Shown: positions 30,841 to 41,575, numbered from the stretch's first letter. The stretch is DNA of 64,000 nucleotides from Flammeovirgaceae bacterium (GCA_016712035.1 JADJRT010000003.1:211001-275000), one strand, 5' to 3'. A program made the numbers and translations. Notes: a model not told the origin generated them from the letters alone.

Positions 30841-31011
30841 ATGATTCAGCAAATCTTAATTGGCTCTTTTTTGAGGTGCTGCCTTCTATGTTGGTAAAGC
30901 TTGGCTTATCGTTCATTTACCGCAAAAAATGCCTGTGAATCAGGCTGTTCAAAGTGTGGCGCACTAGATTTAGAGAAGATCGAAAAGGAACTAAAAGCGA
31001 AAGGACTTTAG
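30841..31011 (+). pseudogene. FeoB-associated-type Cys-rich small membrane protein (frameshifted)
   Basis: A tiny gene of about 56 codons read in three frames. It begins MIQQILIGSF, continues AAFYVGK and ends AYRSFTAKNACESGCSKCGA, then a Leu/Lys/Glu-rich helix. The N-terminal helix and CX3CX2C motif (C-ESG-C-SK-C) match the FeoB-associated Cys-rich membrane protein family (PF12669). Two one-base shifts lie near 30877 and 30900. No feoB or feoA lies in the window. The gene ends 2 bp before the radical SAM gene, on the opposite strand. Metal binding is inferred from the cysteine set. Confidence 0.6.
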
Positions 31012-31012
31012 A

Positions 31013-32034
31013 CTAAGCCCAAACCTGGGTGCCCTCAGTGCAATTACGGCACATCTCTATCTCATCTCTTGATCGCAGTATAGTTTCGCGAAAAGAATTA
31101 TAATTTTTACTTGTCCAGATTTCTTTAAACGATTGTTGCGCTAAATCGCCCATTACATAATGGGCATCTTTATCGAAACAACAAGGGACTACCTTTCCAT
31201 CCCAGGTAATCACACAACTCTGCCACATCTTCCAACAATGACTGAGTAATTCATTCTTAATCGAATACGTTCCATCCTTTTCTTTTTGGTAGCGCGAATA
31301 TTTATCGATGGTTGGCATTAAGTCCGAACCATTTTTGTAATCGTAGATCTGTGCCGTTTTAAGAGCAACATGGTCCACACCAATTTCCTTCGCGAGCTTA
31401 TGAACCGCATCAATCTGATGTTCATTGGGCTTTACAACCAAAAATTGAAACATTACAAAGGGTGTAACTGACTTTAACTCCTTTTTTAATCGAACAATAG
31501 TACGCGCACCTTCAGTACCTTATCAAGTTTACCACCCACACGATAAGCCTCGTACGTTTCCTGCGAGGTTCCATCGATAGAAATGATAATTCGATCCAAT
31601 CCAGACTCAATAGTTCGCCTGGCCATCTGCTCTGATAAATAATGTGCGTTGGTAGATGTGGCAGTATAAATCTTTCTGGAGGAAGCGTACTGAACTAAAT
31701 CCAAAAATTTCGGATGCAAATAAGGTTCGCCTTGAAAATAAAAAGTAAGGTAAGCTAAGGTGTTCGCTAACTCGTCAATTGTCTTCTTAAATAGATCGGC
31801 TTGTAACATCCCTGTTGGGCGTGTAAAAGAACGCAACCCAGAAGGACATTCCGGACAGCGAAGATTGCAAGATGTTGTTGGCTCTATCGCAATACTGATG
31901 GGCATTCCCCCATGTGCTGCCTTACCGGTAAATCTTGAATAATGATAACTTGAAAATACTTTTGAGGCATTGGCGATACGTGCAGGAGTCATCTTCCCAA
32001 TCAAATTCCACGTATCGTTAAAATTTCCAATCAT
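31013..32034 (-). CDS. Radical SAM/SPASM domain protein (frameshifted)
   Basis: A 340-residue protein after one fix. The radical SAM cluster motif CNLRCPEC (CX3CX2C, about residues 57-64) sits in an N-terminal TIM barrel, followed by TFYFQGEPYLHP. The C-terminal SPASM-like region (CWKMWQSCVITWDGKVVPCC ... EMCRNC) holds further cysteines for auxiliary clusters. The frame breaks near 31513 where a G is missing (should read VLEGARTIVRLKK). SPASM enzymes modify peptides or act on small substrates; no precursor peptide is visible nearby, so the substrate is unknown. A -7 element (TAATTTTG) lies 11 bp upstream. Confidence 0.85.
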
Positions 32035-32044
32035 ACCCTAAAGT

Positions 32045-32052
32045 CAAAATTA
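32045..32052 (-). promoter_or_regulatory. -7 element for the radical SAM gene
   Basis: TAATTTTG on the minus strand, 11 bp from the start codon. It matches TAnnTTTG; no -33 TTG is clear. Confidence 0.35.
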
Positions 32053-32128
32053 CCTTTTGCAGCCCTATTGTTTTATCTTTCCGCATATTTATTTCGACGA
32101 GGGGGGCTACTAAAACAATTATTCACGC

Positions 32129-33289
32129 ATGAATAAAATAATAGCCTTTGGATTGGTGCTGCTTTCCACTAGTGGATTTTCTCAACGTTTCATCCTATCC
32201 GATAGCGCAACCATTTCTGTTATTACCTGCGGCCCCTATGGGAAGGAATTATACGCAGCCTTTGGCCATAGCGCTATCCGTGTTAACGATCCTGCGCAGA
32301 AGTTCGATGCTGCCTACAACTATGGTGTATTTGACTTTAACCAACCCAATTTCTATTTGAACTTTGCCCGAGGCTACCTCTACTATAAATTGGGGGTTTA
32401 TTACTATGCTGATTTTCGGGATCATTACATTGAGCATAACCGATTTGTACATGAACAAGTTTTAGATTTAACAGCCGAGCAAAAACAACAGGTTTTTGAT
32501 TATCTCAATTGGAATTCAAAACCTGAAAACCAAACCTATCGATACGATTATTTTTATAACAACTGTGCCACAAAAATACGCGATGTATTTTCTGAAGTCC
32601 TTAAGGAGAATCTAACGTTTGATGGATCCTTTATCAAAACAGATTACACCATTCGTGAGCTTACGGATTTATACTTAAAGCCACAACCTTGGGGCGATTT
32701 AGGTATTGATATCTGCTTGGGATTACCTATGGATAAAAAGGCATCTCCCTACGAATACATGTTTCTCCCCGATTATATAGAATCATCGTTTGATCATGCA
32801 ACGATAAACAACCAACCTATCGTTAAGAAAAAAAATATTGTTTACGCGCCTAATCCGGAAGATGATTCATTCGAACTTTTTCATCCTTGGATTATTTTTG
32901 GATTTTTTCTTGCGCTGACGCTCGGGTTGTGCTTCTATGATTGGAAAAGAAAAAAACTAACCAAGTGGTTTGATGTAATCCTATTTTCTGTTGTTGGGTG
33001 GGTAGGTATTCTTTTACTTATGCTTTGGGTAGCTACCGACCATCAGGCCGCTGCACGAAATCTAAACTTACTTTGGGCATTTCCCCTTCATGCGATAGCA
33101 GCAGTTTTATTAATCAGGAAAAAAAAATCTGAGTTTTTAATACAATATTTTAAGATGATAGCCATCCTTTTAGGATCAACACTTCTGTTTTGGTGGTTAC
33201 TGCCTCAACAACTCAATGTATTCTTGATTCCAGTAGTAATAGCCCTTGCCATCCGGTCATTCCTAATCTCGAAGCTGCTTATCAAATAG
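32129..33289 (+). CDS. lnb: Lnb-family lipoprotein N-acyltransferase (DUF4105)
   Basis: A 386-residue protein with a signal peptide (MNKIIAFGLVLLSTSGFSQ). The periplasmic DUF4105/Lnb domain follows, with GHSAIRV (His47 of FGHS) and NNCATKIRD (Cys146), the His/Cys pair typical of this papain-like fold. Four to five hydrophobic helices (from residue ~250) end it. Lnb was described in Bacteroides as the enzyme that N-acylates lipoproteins where the classical Lnt is lacking. That this gene does so is inference from family. Its stop lies 2 bp from the convergent lpd stop. Confidence 0.8.
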   Translation: MNKIIAFGLVLLSTSGFSQRFILSDSATISVITCGPYGKELYAAFGHSAIRVNDPAQKFDAAYNYGVFDFNQPNFYLNFARGYLYYKLGVYYYADFRDHYIEHNRFVHEQVLDLTAEQKQQVFDYLNWNSKPENQTYRYDYFYNNCATKIRDVFSEVLKENLTFDGSFIKTDYTIRELTDLYLKPQPWGDLGIDICLGLPMDKKASPYEYMFLPDYIESSFDHATINNQPIVKKKNIVYAPNPEDDSFELFHPWIIFGFFLALTLGLCFYDWKRKKLTKWFDVILFSVVGWVGILLLMLWVATDHQAAARNLNLLWAFPLHAIAAVLLIRKKKSEFLIQYFKMIAILLGSTLLFWWLLPQQLNVFLIPVVIALAIRSFLISKLLIK

Positions 33290-33291
33290 AA

Positions 33292-34693
33292 TCACATATG
33301 AATCGGCCTATTAGCAGTTGCTGCTAAACAAGCCTCTTTCACTGCTTCCATATAGGTTGGATGTGCATGGGAGGTACGCGCAATATCTTCTGCGGAAGCA
33401 CGGAACTCCATGGCGGTAACTCCGGAAGCAATCATATCAGCTGCACGAGCACCGATGATATGTACACCCAAAATCTCATCGGTATTTTTATCAGCTAATA
33501 TTTTTACAAAGCCATCTAAGTCCATAGATGCACGCGCACGACCAAGTGCCTTGTAAGGAAAGTTACCGGTCTTGTATGCTTTGCCATCTGCTTTCAATTG
33601 CTCTTCCGTAAAACCAACACTGGCAACTTCAGGCCATGTATACACTACGCCTGGAATAAGATTATAATTAATGTGGGGCTTTTGTCCAGCTAATTGTTCA
33701 GCAACGAGTACACCCTCTTCTTCAGCCTTGTGTGCTAACATGGCTCCGCGTATTACATCGCCAATGGCGTAGACATTATCCACTTTCGTTTTAAGATGAT
33801 CGTCAACCGGAATTTTTCCCTTTATCTAATTCTATTCCGATTTTATCTAATCCCAATCCATCAGTAAACGGTCTGCGCCCAACACTTACTAAACAATAAT
33901 CACCTTTCAGTTCAATGGCAGCTCCCCCATTCTTTGGCTCAGCCTTCAACACTACTTCTTTACCTTTATTCTCAACAGCTGTTACCTTATGACCCATATA
34001 GAATTCCATACCTAACTTCCTGGTAGACTTCATGAGTTCTTTTCCTAAAGCCAAATCCATAGTTGGAATCAAATTATCTAAATACTCCACCACCGATACT
34101 TTTGATCCGATGCGCGCATACACAGAGCCCAACTCCATTCCGATAACACCGCCACCAATTACGATTAAGTGCTTAGGAACTTCTTTTAACTCCAAAGCTT
34201 CTGTACTCGAGATAATTCTTTTCTTATCGAAAGGAGCAAAAGGTAATGGTGTAGGCTTAGAGCCGGTTGCGATAATTACTTTCTCTGTGGTGATCTGTGA
34301 TTCCTTTCCGTCCTTACTTACAATTTTGATTGTGTTCTTATCAATGAATGAACCAACCCCTGTATGCACTTCAATTTTATTTTTCTTCATCAGGTAAGCA
34401 ATACCATCCACATTGGCTTTTACAACACCCGCCTTGCGACTAATCATTTGGGTGATGTTTACCTTAGGGGGATTGATATCAATACCGTGCTCCTTAAACG
34501 TATGTGCTGCATTGTGAAAATGCTCAGAAGAATCCAGCAATGCTTTGGATGGAATGCAACCAACATTTAGACATGTCCCTCCAAGTGTATCGTACTTCTC
34601 GATAAGAGCTGTCTTAAAGCCAAGCTGTGCACAGCGAATGGCTGCAACATATCCACCCGGGCCCGATCCAATTATTGTAACGTTATATTGCAT
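33292..34693 (-). CDS. lpdA: Dihydrolipoyl dehydrogenase E3 (frameshifted)
   Basis: FAD enzyme that re-oxidises dihydrolipoamide in 2-oxo acid dehydrogenase complexes. Motifs in order: FAD Rossmann (IIGSGPGGYVAA), redox disulfide GGTCLNVGC (about 39-47), the NAD Rossmann IGGGVIGMELGSV (about 179-191), FAD loop YAIGDV and the C-terminal HAHPTYMEAV with catalytic His-Glu. The frame breaks in GGG-AAAAA (plus strand 33813-33820), where one base should go (DKGKIPVDDHLKT). Corrected length is 466 residues. It is the last gene of sucA-sucB-lpd, 37 bp after sucB. Confidence 0.93.
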
Positions 34694-34730
34694 ACTATAA
34701 ATAATTTCAGAATCTCTACTATATCAAATG

Positions 34731-36250
34731 TTAGACGCCTAAGATCAAGCGTCCCGGATCTTCCAATAATTCTTTCACGCGCACCAAGAAGCTAACCGAT
34801 TCGCGACCATCCACAATACGGTGATCATAAGAAAGAGCCAGATACATAATAGGTCGAACTACAACTTCACCCTTTTTGAACAACGGCACGCTCAACAATA
34901 TTATGCATTCCTAAAATGGCTGATTGAGGTGGATTTAAAATTGGCGTAGAAAGCATAGAACCAAAAACACCTCCGTTTGTAATGGAGAATGTTCCGCCTT
35001 GCATTTCATCGATAGAGAGTTTTCCATCACGCCCTTTCGTTGCTAACCGAACTACTTCCGCTTCTATCTGATCAAAAGAAAGTGATTCAGCATTTCTGAT
35101 TACCGGTACTACTAATCCTCGCGGTGTCGACACGGCAATAGAAACATCACAATAGTCATGGTATAAAATCTCATCACCGTTTAGTTGTGCGTTCACGGCA
35201 GGAAACTCTTTCAAAGCAACACAAACTGCTTTGGTAAAGAATGACATAAAACCAAGACCCACGCCATACTTCTCTTTGAATTTATCCTTGTAACGAGAGC
35301 GCAAATCCATCACGGGTTTCATATCAACCTCGTTGAAGGTTGTAAGCATAGCTGTCTCATTCTTTACAGAGACCAAACGTTTTGCTATCGTTCTGCGAAG
35401 TGACGACATCTTTTCGCTGCGCTTGTTTCTTCCACCACCAGAAGTAATTACGGGTGCAGAGGCAGCAGTCTTTGGCGCTTCCGCCTTACTTGAAGTTTGC
35501 TGAGCTTTAGCTGCATCCTCCTTTGTAATTCTGCCACCAACACCTGTCCCGGAAACTTGTGAAGCAGAAATTCCCTTTCTCATCTAAAATTTTTCCTGCG
35601 GCTGGTGAAGGATGACCTGATGCATAAGACTTATCTCCTGCTGTTGCAGAAGCCTCTGTAGTCTTTGCTGCTGGCGCTGTGGAAGCACCGCCTTCCATGA
35701 TTTCAATTTTGCAAATCAATCCGCCAATTGGAAGTACTGTTCCTTCCTTTGCCACGATGCGTAACATTCCATTCGCTTCAGCTGGCAGCTCAAAGGTTGC
35801 TTTATCCGATTCAACTTCAGCAATAATTTCATCCAACCTTACAAAATCACCCTCCTTCTTTAGCCAGGTTGAAATGGTTACTTCGGTTATTGATTCGCCC
35901 ACCGCAGGAACTTTCATTTCTTTAACGCCACCCGTAGCTTTAGGCGCTTGTGATTTTGGTTCCGCAGATTTCGATTCTTCTTTAGCAGGGGCACTTTCTT
36001 TACCCGCTTCTCCGGCTGCTGATTCATCGATATCACAAATCAATTCGCCAATCGCAGCGGTCTCACCAGCGGGTTTTACAATTTTCAATCTTCCAGCTTG
36101 TGGAGCCGTCAATTCAAAGGTTGCTTTATCCGATTCAAGTTCTGCTATCACTTCATCCATTTTCACCACATCGCCATCCTTCTTAAGCCAGTTGGCAATG
36201 GTAACCTCGGTTATTGACTCACCAACGGTTGGAACTTTTACTTGTGCCAT
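34731..36250 (-). CDS. sucB: 2-oxoglutarate dehydrogenase E2 with two lipoyl domains (two frameshifts)
   Basis: Dihydrolipoamide succinyltransferase, core of the 2-oxoglutarate dehydrogenase complex. It carries two lipoyl domains, each with the lysine site ESDKATFEL (about residues 40-50 and 148-156), a peripheral-subunit binding domain (GISASQVSGTGVGGRITKED) and the catalytic domain ending YDHRIVDGRESVSFL. Two extra G bases break the frame: one in GGG near 35578 (should read DEKGISASQ), one near 34880 (QKGEVVVRPIMY). After repair it is 505 residues and ends at 34731, past the last intact frame. Two lipoyl domains are more than the single one in E. coli SucB. Confidence 0.92.
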
Positions 36251-36272
36251 GTAAATTTCTTTTTGAGGTTAA

Positions 36273-38992
36273 TTAAATTTCAAAAGCCTTGTTAACAATT
36301 TTCTCCTGCTCGATTTTATGAATCTTGGAGTATCCGGTTGCCGGTGAAGCGCTCGATTTACGCGCGCCCAATTGTATTTCAACATCAGGTAACATTCGTT
36401 TTATGAATGACCAATAGCCCATATTTTTAGGCTCTTCCTGAATCCAGAGTAGTTTGGCATCCTTGTATTTTTTTATCAGCTTATTCACCTGCTTATCCGG
36501 GAAAGGATAGAGTTGCTCGATACGAACAACGGCCGCATCCTTTATCTTTTTCTTTTGCTGAACTTCCTGTAGATCGTAAAATATTTTTCCTGTACAGAAA
36601 ATAATCCGCTTCACATCTTTCGCTTTTACGGTCGGGTCGTCAATTACCTCCGTAAAAGATCCTGCGGTAAATTCGCTAATGGGTGAAGCCACTAATTGAT
36701 TTCTCAATAATGATTTTGGAGAAAATACAATACAAGGCTTACGGAACTCCCAGGCTACTTGCCTTCGCAGTAAATGGAAAAAGTTTGAGGCCGTTGTAAC
36801 ATTTGTAACTACCATATTGTATTCAGCTGCCTGCTGCAAAAATCTTTCTGGCCGTGCACTCGAGTGCTCCGGTCCCTGCCCTTCGTAGCCATGCGGCAAC
36901 AACATCACCAAGCCATTCATCCGTTGCCATTTCGATTCGGCACTGGAAATAAATTGATCGATAATGGTTTGGGCGCCATTAACAAAGTCACCAAACTGCG
37001 CTTCCCAAAGTACGAGTGCATAAGGAGTAGCCATGGCATAACCATACTCAAATCCAAGTACACCAAACTCTGAAAGCAACGAATTATAAACGGAAAATTT
37101 AGCCTGGTTCTTATCTATGTTGGTTAACCCCGAATAAGCTGCGTTTGTATTCGCATCCCAGAAATAAGCATGGCGATGAGAAAATGTACCCCGCTTAACA
37201 TCCTGACCAGACATTCTAATCGGGACATTTTCTGCGACCAAAGTTCCATAGGCTAATAATTCAGCCTCTGCCCATCCTAAAACTTTATCCTCGAAGAAGG
37301 CTGCCTTCCTATCCTTAAGAAGCTTTTCAATCTGCTTCAGAGGTTTAAAGCCTTCCGGTATCGTGGTCAACGCTTTGCCAACCTTATCAATTAGCGCCTG
37401 ACTTACTGCGGTACTTGGCGATTTATCAAAGTCTTCAGGTTTTGCTTTACGCAATTGTTCCCATTCTTCTTCAATTTTTTGAGCCTTATAAGGAAGTGGC
37501 TTTTGTTTTACCTCATTTAGTCTATCCTGAAGTTGATTACGGAATTTCTTATCCATCTCATCAGCCAAAGAGGCATCAACTCCCTTTTCAACGAGCTTCT
37601 TCACATACAACTCCCGCGGGTTTGGATGCTTGGCAATGATGTTATACAACTTGGGCTGTGTGAATTTAGGCTCATCACTTTCATTATGTCCATGCCTACG
37701 GTAGCACAGCAAGTCAATAAAAATATCTTTCCCAAACTTTTGGCGATACTCTACAGCCAGGTTTGAACAAAATGTAACAGCCTCTGCATCATCACCATTT
37801 ACATGAAATACAGGCGCATCAACAATTTTAGAAACATCCGTACAATAAATAGCCGTGCGGGCATCATCAAAATCGGTAGTGAAACCAACCTGATTATTAA
37901 TTACAAAATGAATGGTTCCTCCCGTTGTGTATCCCGGTAAACCCGACATTTGCACAACTTCATATACAATGCCTTGACCTGCTACTGCCGCATCGCCATG
38001 GATTAATATGGCCATGGCACTTTTAAGATCGCCCTTTACTCTTCGTCAATTTGTCCACGGGTATACCCGATAACAAGCGGATCCACAGCCTCGAGGTGCG
38101 AAGGATTAGGAGTTAGTTTAACATAGATTTTCTTTCCTGAAGGGGTATTGATGTGACTGGCATATCCTAAATGATATTTAACATCACCATCACCCATGGT
38201 TAAGTCAGGGTTTACATTGCCTTCAAACTCGGTAAAAATCTGCTCGTACGTTTTTCCAAGAATATTTGAAAGCACATTGAGCCGGCCCCGATGTGCCATC
38301 CCAATTACAACTTCCTTTACATCAAGTTCAGCCGATTTATTTATAATCGCATCCAATGCCGGAATGGTATTTTCTCCACCCTCCAACGAAAATCTTTTCT
38401 GCCCCAGAAATTTAGTGTGGAGAAAGTTTTCAAATACTACGGCTTCATTTAACTTAGAAAGGATACGCTTCTTCTCATCCAAGTTAGGATTGTACTCGTA
38501 ATACTCGCGCTCAATTTTTTGATGGAACCATTCTCGAATCTCATCATTGCGAATAAAGTTATATTCAAATCCGATGGGCCCAAGATAGAGCAGATTCAAT
38601 TTTTCAATAATTTTTCTCAGGCTTGCTCTTGGCATTCCAATTTCGGCCGCCACATCAAACGCTGTATCTAAATCAGCATCCGTAAGACCCACTTTGGTAT
38701 GCTCCAGATTGATATTATGATTTCTTCTTTCCCGAACCGGATTCGTTTTGGATTTCAAATGGCCAAAGGACCGATATTGAAAAATCAAGTTCCGAACCTG
38801 GGTCTCTTTAATAGACACAGAATCATTTGCCGATGCTCCTCCGTTTTCGCCATATCGCTGTTGCGAAAAATCGTAGCCTTCGAAAAATTTCTGCCACGTG
38901 GCATCTACTGAGGCCGGATCACTTTTATAATTTTGATAGAGTTGGTCGAGGTAGCCAACATCTGCATTGGAGATGTAAGAAAACTTATCCAT
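36273..38992 (-). CDS. sucA: 2-oxoglutarate dehydrogenase E1 (frameshifted)
   Basis: Thiamine-pyrophosphate E1 component, 906 residues after repair. It starts MDKFSYISNADVGYLDQLYQ and shows the GMAHRGRLNVL motif, the HGDAAVAGQGIVYE diphosphate/Mg site, the later RHGHNESDEP segment and the transketolase-like C-terminal half with LPHGYEGQGPEHSSARPERF. A base is missing near 38041, where the sequence should read DEEYKGDLKSAMA. Unlike the others, this break is not in a clear homopolymer. Its operon is sucA-sucB-lpd, 22 bp before sucB. It feeds succinyl-CoA into the TCA cycle. Confidence 0.93.
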
Positions 38993-39012
38993 GGTTACTT
39001 TTAAAAGGAAAT

Positions 39013-39020
39013 CAAATGTA
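39013..39020 (-). promoter_or_regulatory. -7 element for sucA
   Basis: TACATTTG on the minus strand, 21 bp ahead of the sucA ATG. No clear -33 element. Confidence 0.4.
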
Positions 39021-39108
39021 AAGAGGCGAGTTAAATATTAAAAACCGAATAATCGCTTATTCAAATATAATAGATAATGAGATGGTTACAGTTTATTTAA
39101 GGTTACGA

Positions 39109-39138
39109 TTGGTAAAATCACAAAAAAAATTACCTTTG
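39109..39138 (+). promoter_or_regulatory. Promoter of the rpsP operon
   Basis: TTG (39109-39111), a 19-nt spacer and TACCTTTG (39131-39138), about 47 bp before rpsP. Confidence 0.7.
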
Positions 39139-39185
39139 CAGTCCTTAAAAAACGGACGAGTTCCAACATTTAAAAACTAAAGAAA

Positions 39186-39722
39186 ATGGCAGTAAAAATC
39201 AGATTAGCGCGAAGAGGCCGTAAAAAACTGGCTCTTTATGATGTAGTTGTGGCCGATGCAAGATCACCCCGCGATGGCAAATTCATTGAAAAAATTGGTA
39301 CTTATAACCCGGCTACCGTGCCCGCTTCAATTGTATTGGATGATGCTAAAGCCTTTGATTGGTTGATGAAAGGGGCACAACCTTCGGATACCGTAAGAGC
39401 TATGCTCTCTTATAGAGGCGTTATGCTTAAGAGACACTTACAGATTGGCGTTGGTAAAAGCGCGATCACCCAGGAACAAGCTGATGCGAAATTGGCTGAA
39501 TGGGTGAAAACAAAGACGGATAAAATTCAGACCAGAATTGAAGGTCTTTCAAAAGCCAAGCACTCTGCCGCGAAAGCACGAAAAGATGCTGAAACTAAGG
39601 TTAAAGAAGCCCGTACTGAGGCCATTCGTAAAAAAGCCATTGTACCACCGGTGGCAGCTCCGAGTGAACCTTCTGCAGAAGTTGCTACTGAGGGCGAAGC
39701 ACCTGCCGAAACACAAGCATAA
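39186..39722 (+). CDS. rpsP: 30S ribosomal protein S16 with C-terminal extension
   Basis: S16 binds 16S rRNA in the platform/body of the small subunit. The first ~85 residues (MAVKIRLARRGRKKLALYD, then the GKFIEKIGTYNP segment) are the conserved core. The remaining ~90 are a Lys/Ala/Glu-rich coiled tail ending in AEVATEGEAPAETQA, an extension common in Bacteroidota. It leads a group with rimM, trmD and rplS, the classic gene order, though a terminator separates it from rimM. Confidence 0.97.
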   Translation: MAVKIRLARRGRKKLALYDVVVADARSPRDGKFIEKIGTYNPATVPASIVLDDAKAFDWLMKGAQPSDTVRAMLSYRGVMLKRHLQIGVGKSAITQEQADAKLAEWVKTKTDKIQTRIEGLSKAKHSAAKARKDAETKVKEARTEAIRKKAIVPPVAAPSEPSAEVATEGEAPAETQA

Positions 39723-39738
39723 TCCCATTAATTCATAT

Positions 39739-39771
39739 AAAAATGCCAATGCACTTGTATTGGCATTTTTC
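39739..39771 (+). terminator. Terminator after rpsP
   Basis: A 12-bp stem (39739-39750 with 39759-39770), an 8-nt loop and a T-run. Confidence 0.8.
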
Positions 39772-39796
39772 ATTTTAACTCTTTTCGTTTTATATC

Positions 39797-40306
39797 ATGA
39801 ACAAAACAACTTGTTACAAAGTTGGCTATATCGCCAAAGTTCATGGTTTGAAAGGAGAAATTACTGTGGTGATTACGGAAGCAGTTGATCCAAGTCTGTT
39901 AAAATCTATTTTTATTGACGTTAACAGCAATCTCGTCCCCTATTTTATTGAAGAGATCTCAGATAGAGGAGACAAAGCCTTTGTTAAGTTAGAAGATATC
40001 AACACAGCCGAACAAGCAGAAACCCTTAAAGGATGTAGCATCTATCTGCCAAAGGAACTGCGACCCAAATTAAACCGAGGCGAATTTTACGATGATGAAA
40101 TAGTGGGCTTCCAGGTTGTAACTGAAACCGATGAACCGCTGGGTACTGTAAGCGAGGTTGTTCCCTCTGGCCCCAACCGATTGTTATCCCTAAACTATCT
40201 GGGTAAGGAGGTACTGATACCTACAAACGGGCCTTTTATTAAATCCGTAAACAAGACCAAAAAGAAAATTGTAGTTCAGTTACCGCATGGCTTTTTTGAC
40301 ATTTAG
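39797..40306 (+). CDS. rimM: 16S rRNA maturation factor RimM
   Basis: Ribosome maturation factor that binds S19 and helps assemble the 30S head. The 169-residue protein has the N-terminal RimM beta barrel (YKVGYIAKVHGLKGEITV) and the PRC-barrel domain from about residue 97 (GEFYDDEIVGFQVVT). It closes with QLPHGFFDI, typical of this group. It sits 32 bp before trmD, in the canonical order. Confidence 0.95.
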   Translation: MNKTTCYKVGYIAKVHGLKGEITVVITEAVDPSLLKSIFIDVNSNLVPYFIEEISDRGDKAFVKLEDINTAEQAETLKGCSIYLPKELRPKLNRGEFYDDEIVGFQVVTETDEPLGTVSEVVPSGPNRLLSLNYLGKEVLIPTNGPFIKSVNKTKKKIVVQLPHGFFDI

Positions 40307-40338
40307 TATTTCTTGTTTCCCTAAAGTAAATTAGCCTG

Positions 40339-41016
40339 ATGCGCATCGACATCATAACCTGTTTGCCCCGTTTGCTAGACAGCCCGTTCTCGGACTCCAT
40401 TCTAAAACGTGCTCAGCAAAAAGGATTGGTTACTGTTCAGGTGCATGATTTGCGTGAGCATGCTAACAATAAACATCGATCCGTTGACGATTATGCGTTT
40501 GGTGGTGGAGCCGGCATGGTAATGCAAATTGAACCTATTGACAATTGTATTACTGCACTTAAGGCTACCCGAACGTATGACGAAATTATTTACATGAGTC
40601 CTGATGGCAACTTGTTTTCACAGGCCATCGCCAACGAACTGAGCCTTAAGGAAAATCTGATAATACTTTGCGGCCATTACAAGGGAGTTGACGAGCGCGT
40701 TCGGGAACATTTAATTACCCGCGAAATAAGTATTGGCGACTATGTACTATCTGGTGGTGAATTGGCCGCTGCCGTTATTTCCGATGCGGTTATCCGACTC
40801 ATCCCAGGGGTTCTTTCTGACGAAAGCTCCGCGCTGACCGACTCTTTTCAAGATGGCCTGGTGGCCCCTCCTGTTTATACCCGTCCCGCTGAGTACAAGG
40901 GCTGGAAAGTCCCTGACGTGCTGCTCTCCGGTCATGAGTTAAATATTGAATCGTGGAAACACGAAAAATCACTGGAAAGAACCAAACTGAGGCGACCCGG
41001 CCTTTTTAATGACTAA
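40339..41016 (+). CDS. trmD: tRNA (guanine-37-N1)-methyltransferase
   Basis: SPOUT methyltransferase making m1G37, which guards the reading frame. The 225-residue protein begins MRIDIITCLPRLLDSPFSDS, with the knot motifs DDYAFGGGAGMVMQIEPI (about 54-71), LCGHYKGVDERVREHL (about 112-127) and SIGDYVLSGGELAAAVISDA (about 134-153). The C-terminal WKHEKSLERTKLRRPGLF is the tRNA-binding domain. Intact and normal. Confidence 0.97.
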   Translation: MRIDIITCLPRLLDSPFSDSILKRAQQKGLVTVQVHDLREHANNKHRSVDDYAFGGGAGMVMQIEPIDNCITALKATRTYDEIIYMSPDGNLFSQAIANELSLKENLIILCGHYKGVDERVREHLITREISIGDYVLSGGELAAAVISDAVIRLIPGVLSDESSALTDSFQDGLVAPPVYTRPAEYKGWKVPDVLLSGHELNIESWKHEKSLERTKLRRPGLFND

Positions 41017-41057
41017 AAAATCTACAGGTCAGCATCTAATATTATGGCTTTTCCCCC

Positions 41058-41065
41058 TATATTTG
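41058..41065 (+). promoter_or_regulatory. -7 element for rplS
   Basis: TATATTTG, 25 bp before the rplS start. It is followed by a GCAGTCC segment also seen after the rpsP -7 box and in the plus-strand sequence near rplU. A -33 TTG is not clear. Confidence 0.5.
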
Positions 41066-41090
41066 CAGTCCATTTAAAAAAACGAGCGTC

Positions 41091-41457
41091 ATGGCCGATT
41101 TAATAAAAGAAGTTGAGAAAGAACTAGCCTCTAAAAAGAGCAGATATTATTGATTTTAAGTCTGGTGACACCATTAATGTGCACGTAAAAATTAGAGAGG
41201 GTACTAAAGAGCGAATTCAGCAATTTCAAGGCGTTGTCCTTTACAGACGCGGCAAAGGAACCAATGGCGAAAGTTTCTCGGTAAGAAAAGTCTCCAATGG
41301 CGTAGGGGTGGAAAGAATTTTTCCATTATTAAGCCCAAGCATCGACAAAATTGAATTTATCAAAGCTGGTAAAGTTCGTAGAGCCAAATTGTTCTATTTG
41401 AAAGGACGCCAGGGAAAATCTGCCAGAATTAAGGAAAAATTGGCAGTAAACAAGTAG
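41091..41457 (+). CDS. rplS: 50S ribosomal protein L19 (frameshifted)
   Basis: L19 sits at the 30S/50S interface. It begins MADLIKEVEKELASK at ATG 41091, then KIREGTKERIQQFQGVVLYR, GVGVERIFPLLSPSIDKIEF and the KLFYLKGRQGKSARIKEKL end. The frame slips at an A5 run (41133-41137), where one A is extra (SKRADIIDFKSGDTINV). Corrected length is 121 residues. L19 is normally essential, so the break is almost surely a sequencing error. It ends in a strong terminator. Confidence 0.93.
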
Positions 41458-41480
41458 ATTAAAACTCTCTAAATTATAAT

Positions 41481-41517
41481 AAAACCCTGTTTTAACTAAG
41501 TTAGAACAGGGTTTTTT
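41481..41517 (+). terminator. Terminator after rplS
   Basis: A 17-bp stem with one G-T pair (41481-41497 with 41499-41515), a very tight turn and a T6 tract. Confidence 0.85.
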
Positions 41518-41544
41518 CATTCCTGTTCCTTACCCTACATAACA

Positions 41545-41575
41545 TTGCAGAAAAGGGCCCATAAACCTATATTTG
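41545..41575 (+). promoter_or_regulatory. Promoter of aldolase gene
   Basis: TTG (41545-41547), a 20-nt spacer and TATATTTG (41568-41575). An alternative in-frame start would lie on this box, so ATG 41597 is the better start. Confidence 0.7.

Noticed and set aside
25769..31011. Antibiotic or bacteriocin export cluster with a SPASM-modified peptide
   Set aside because: No ATPase, precursor peptide or peptidase is present, and the permeases belong to a broadly paralogous Bacteroidota family.
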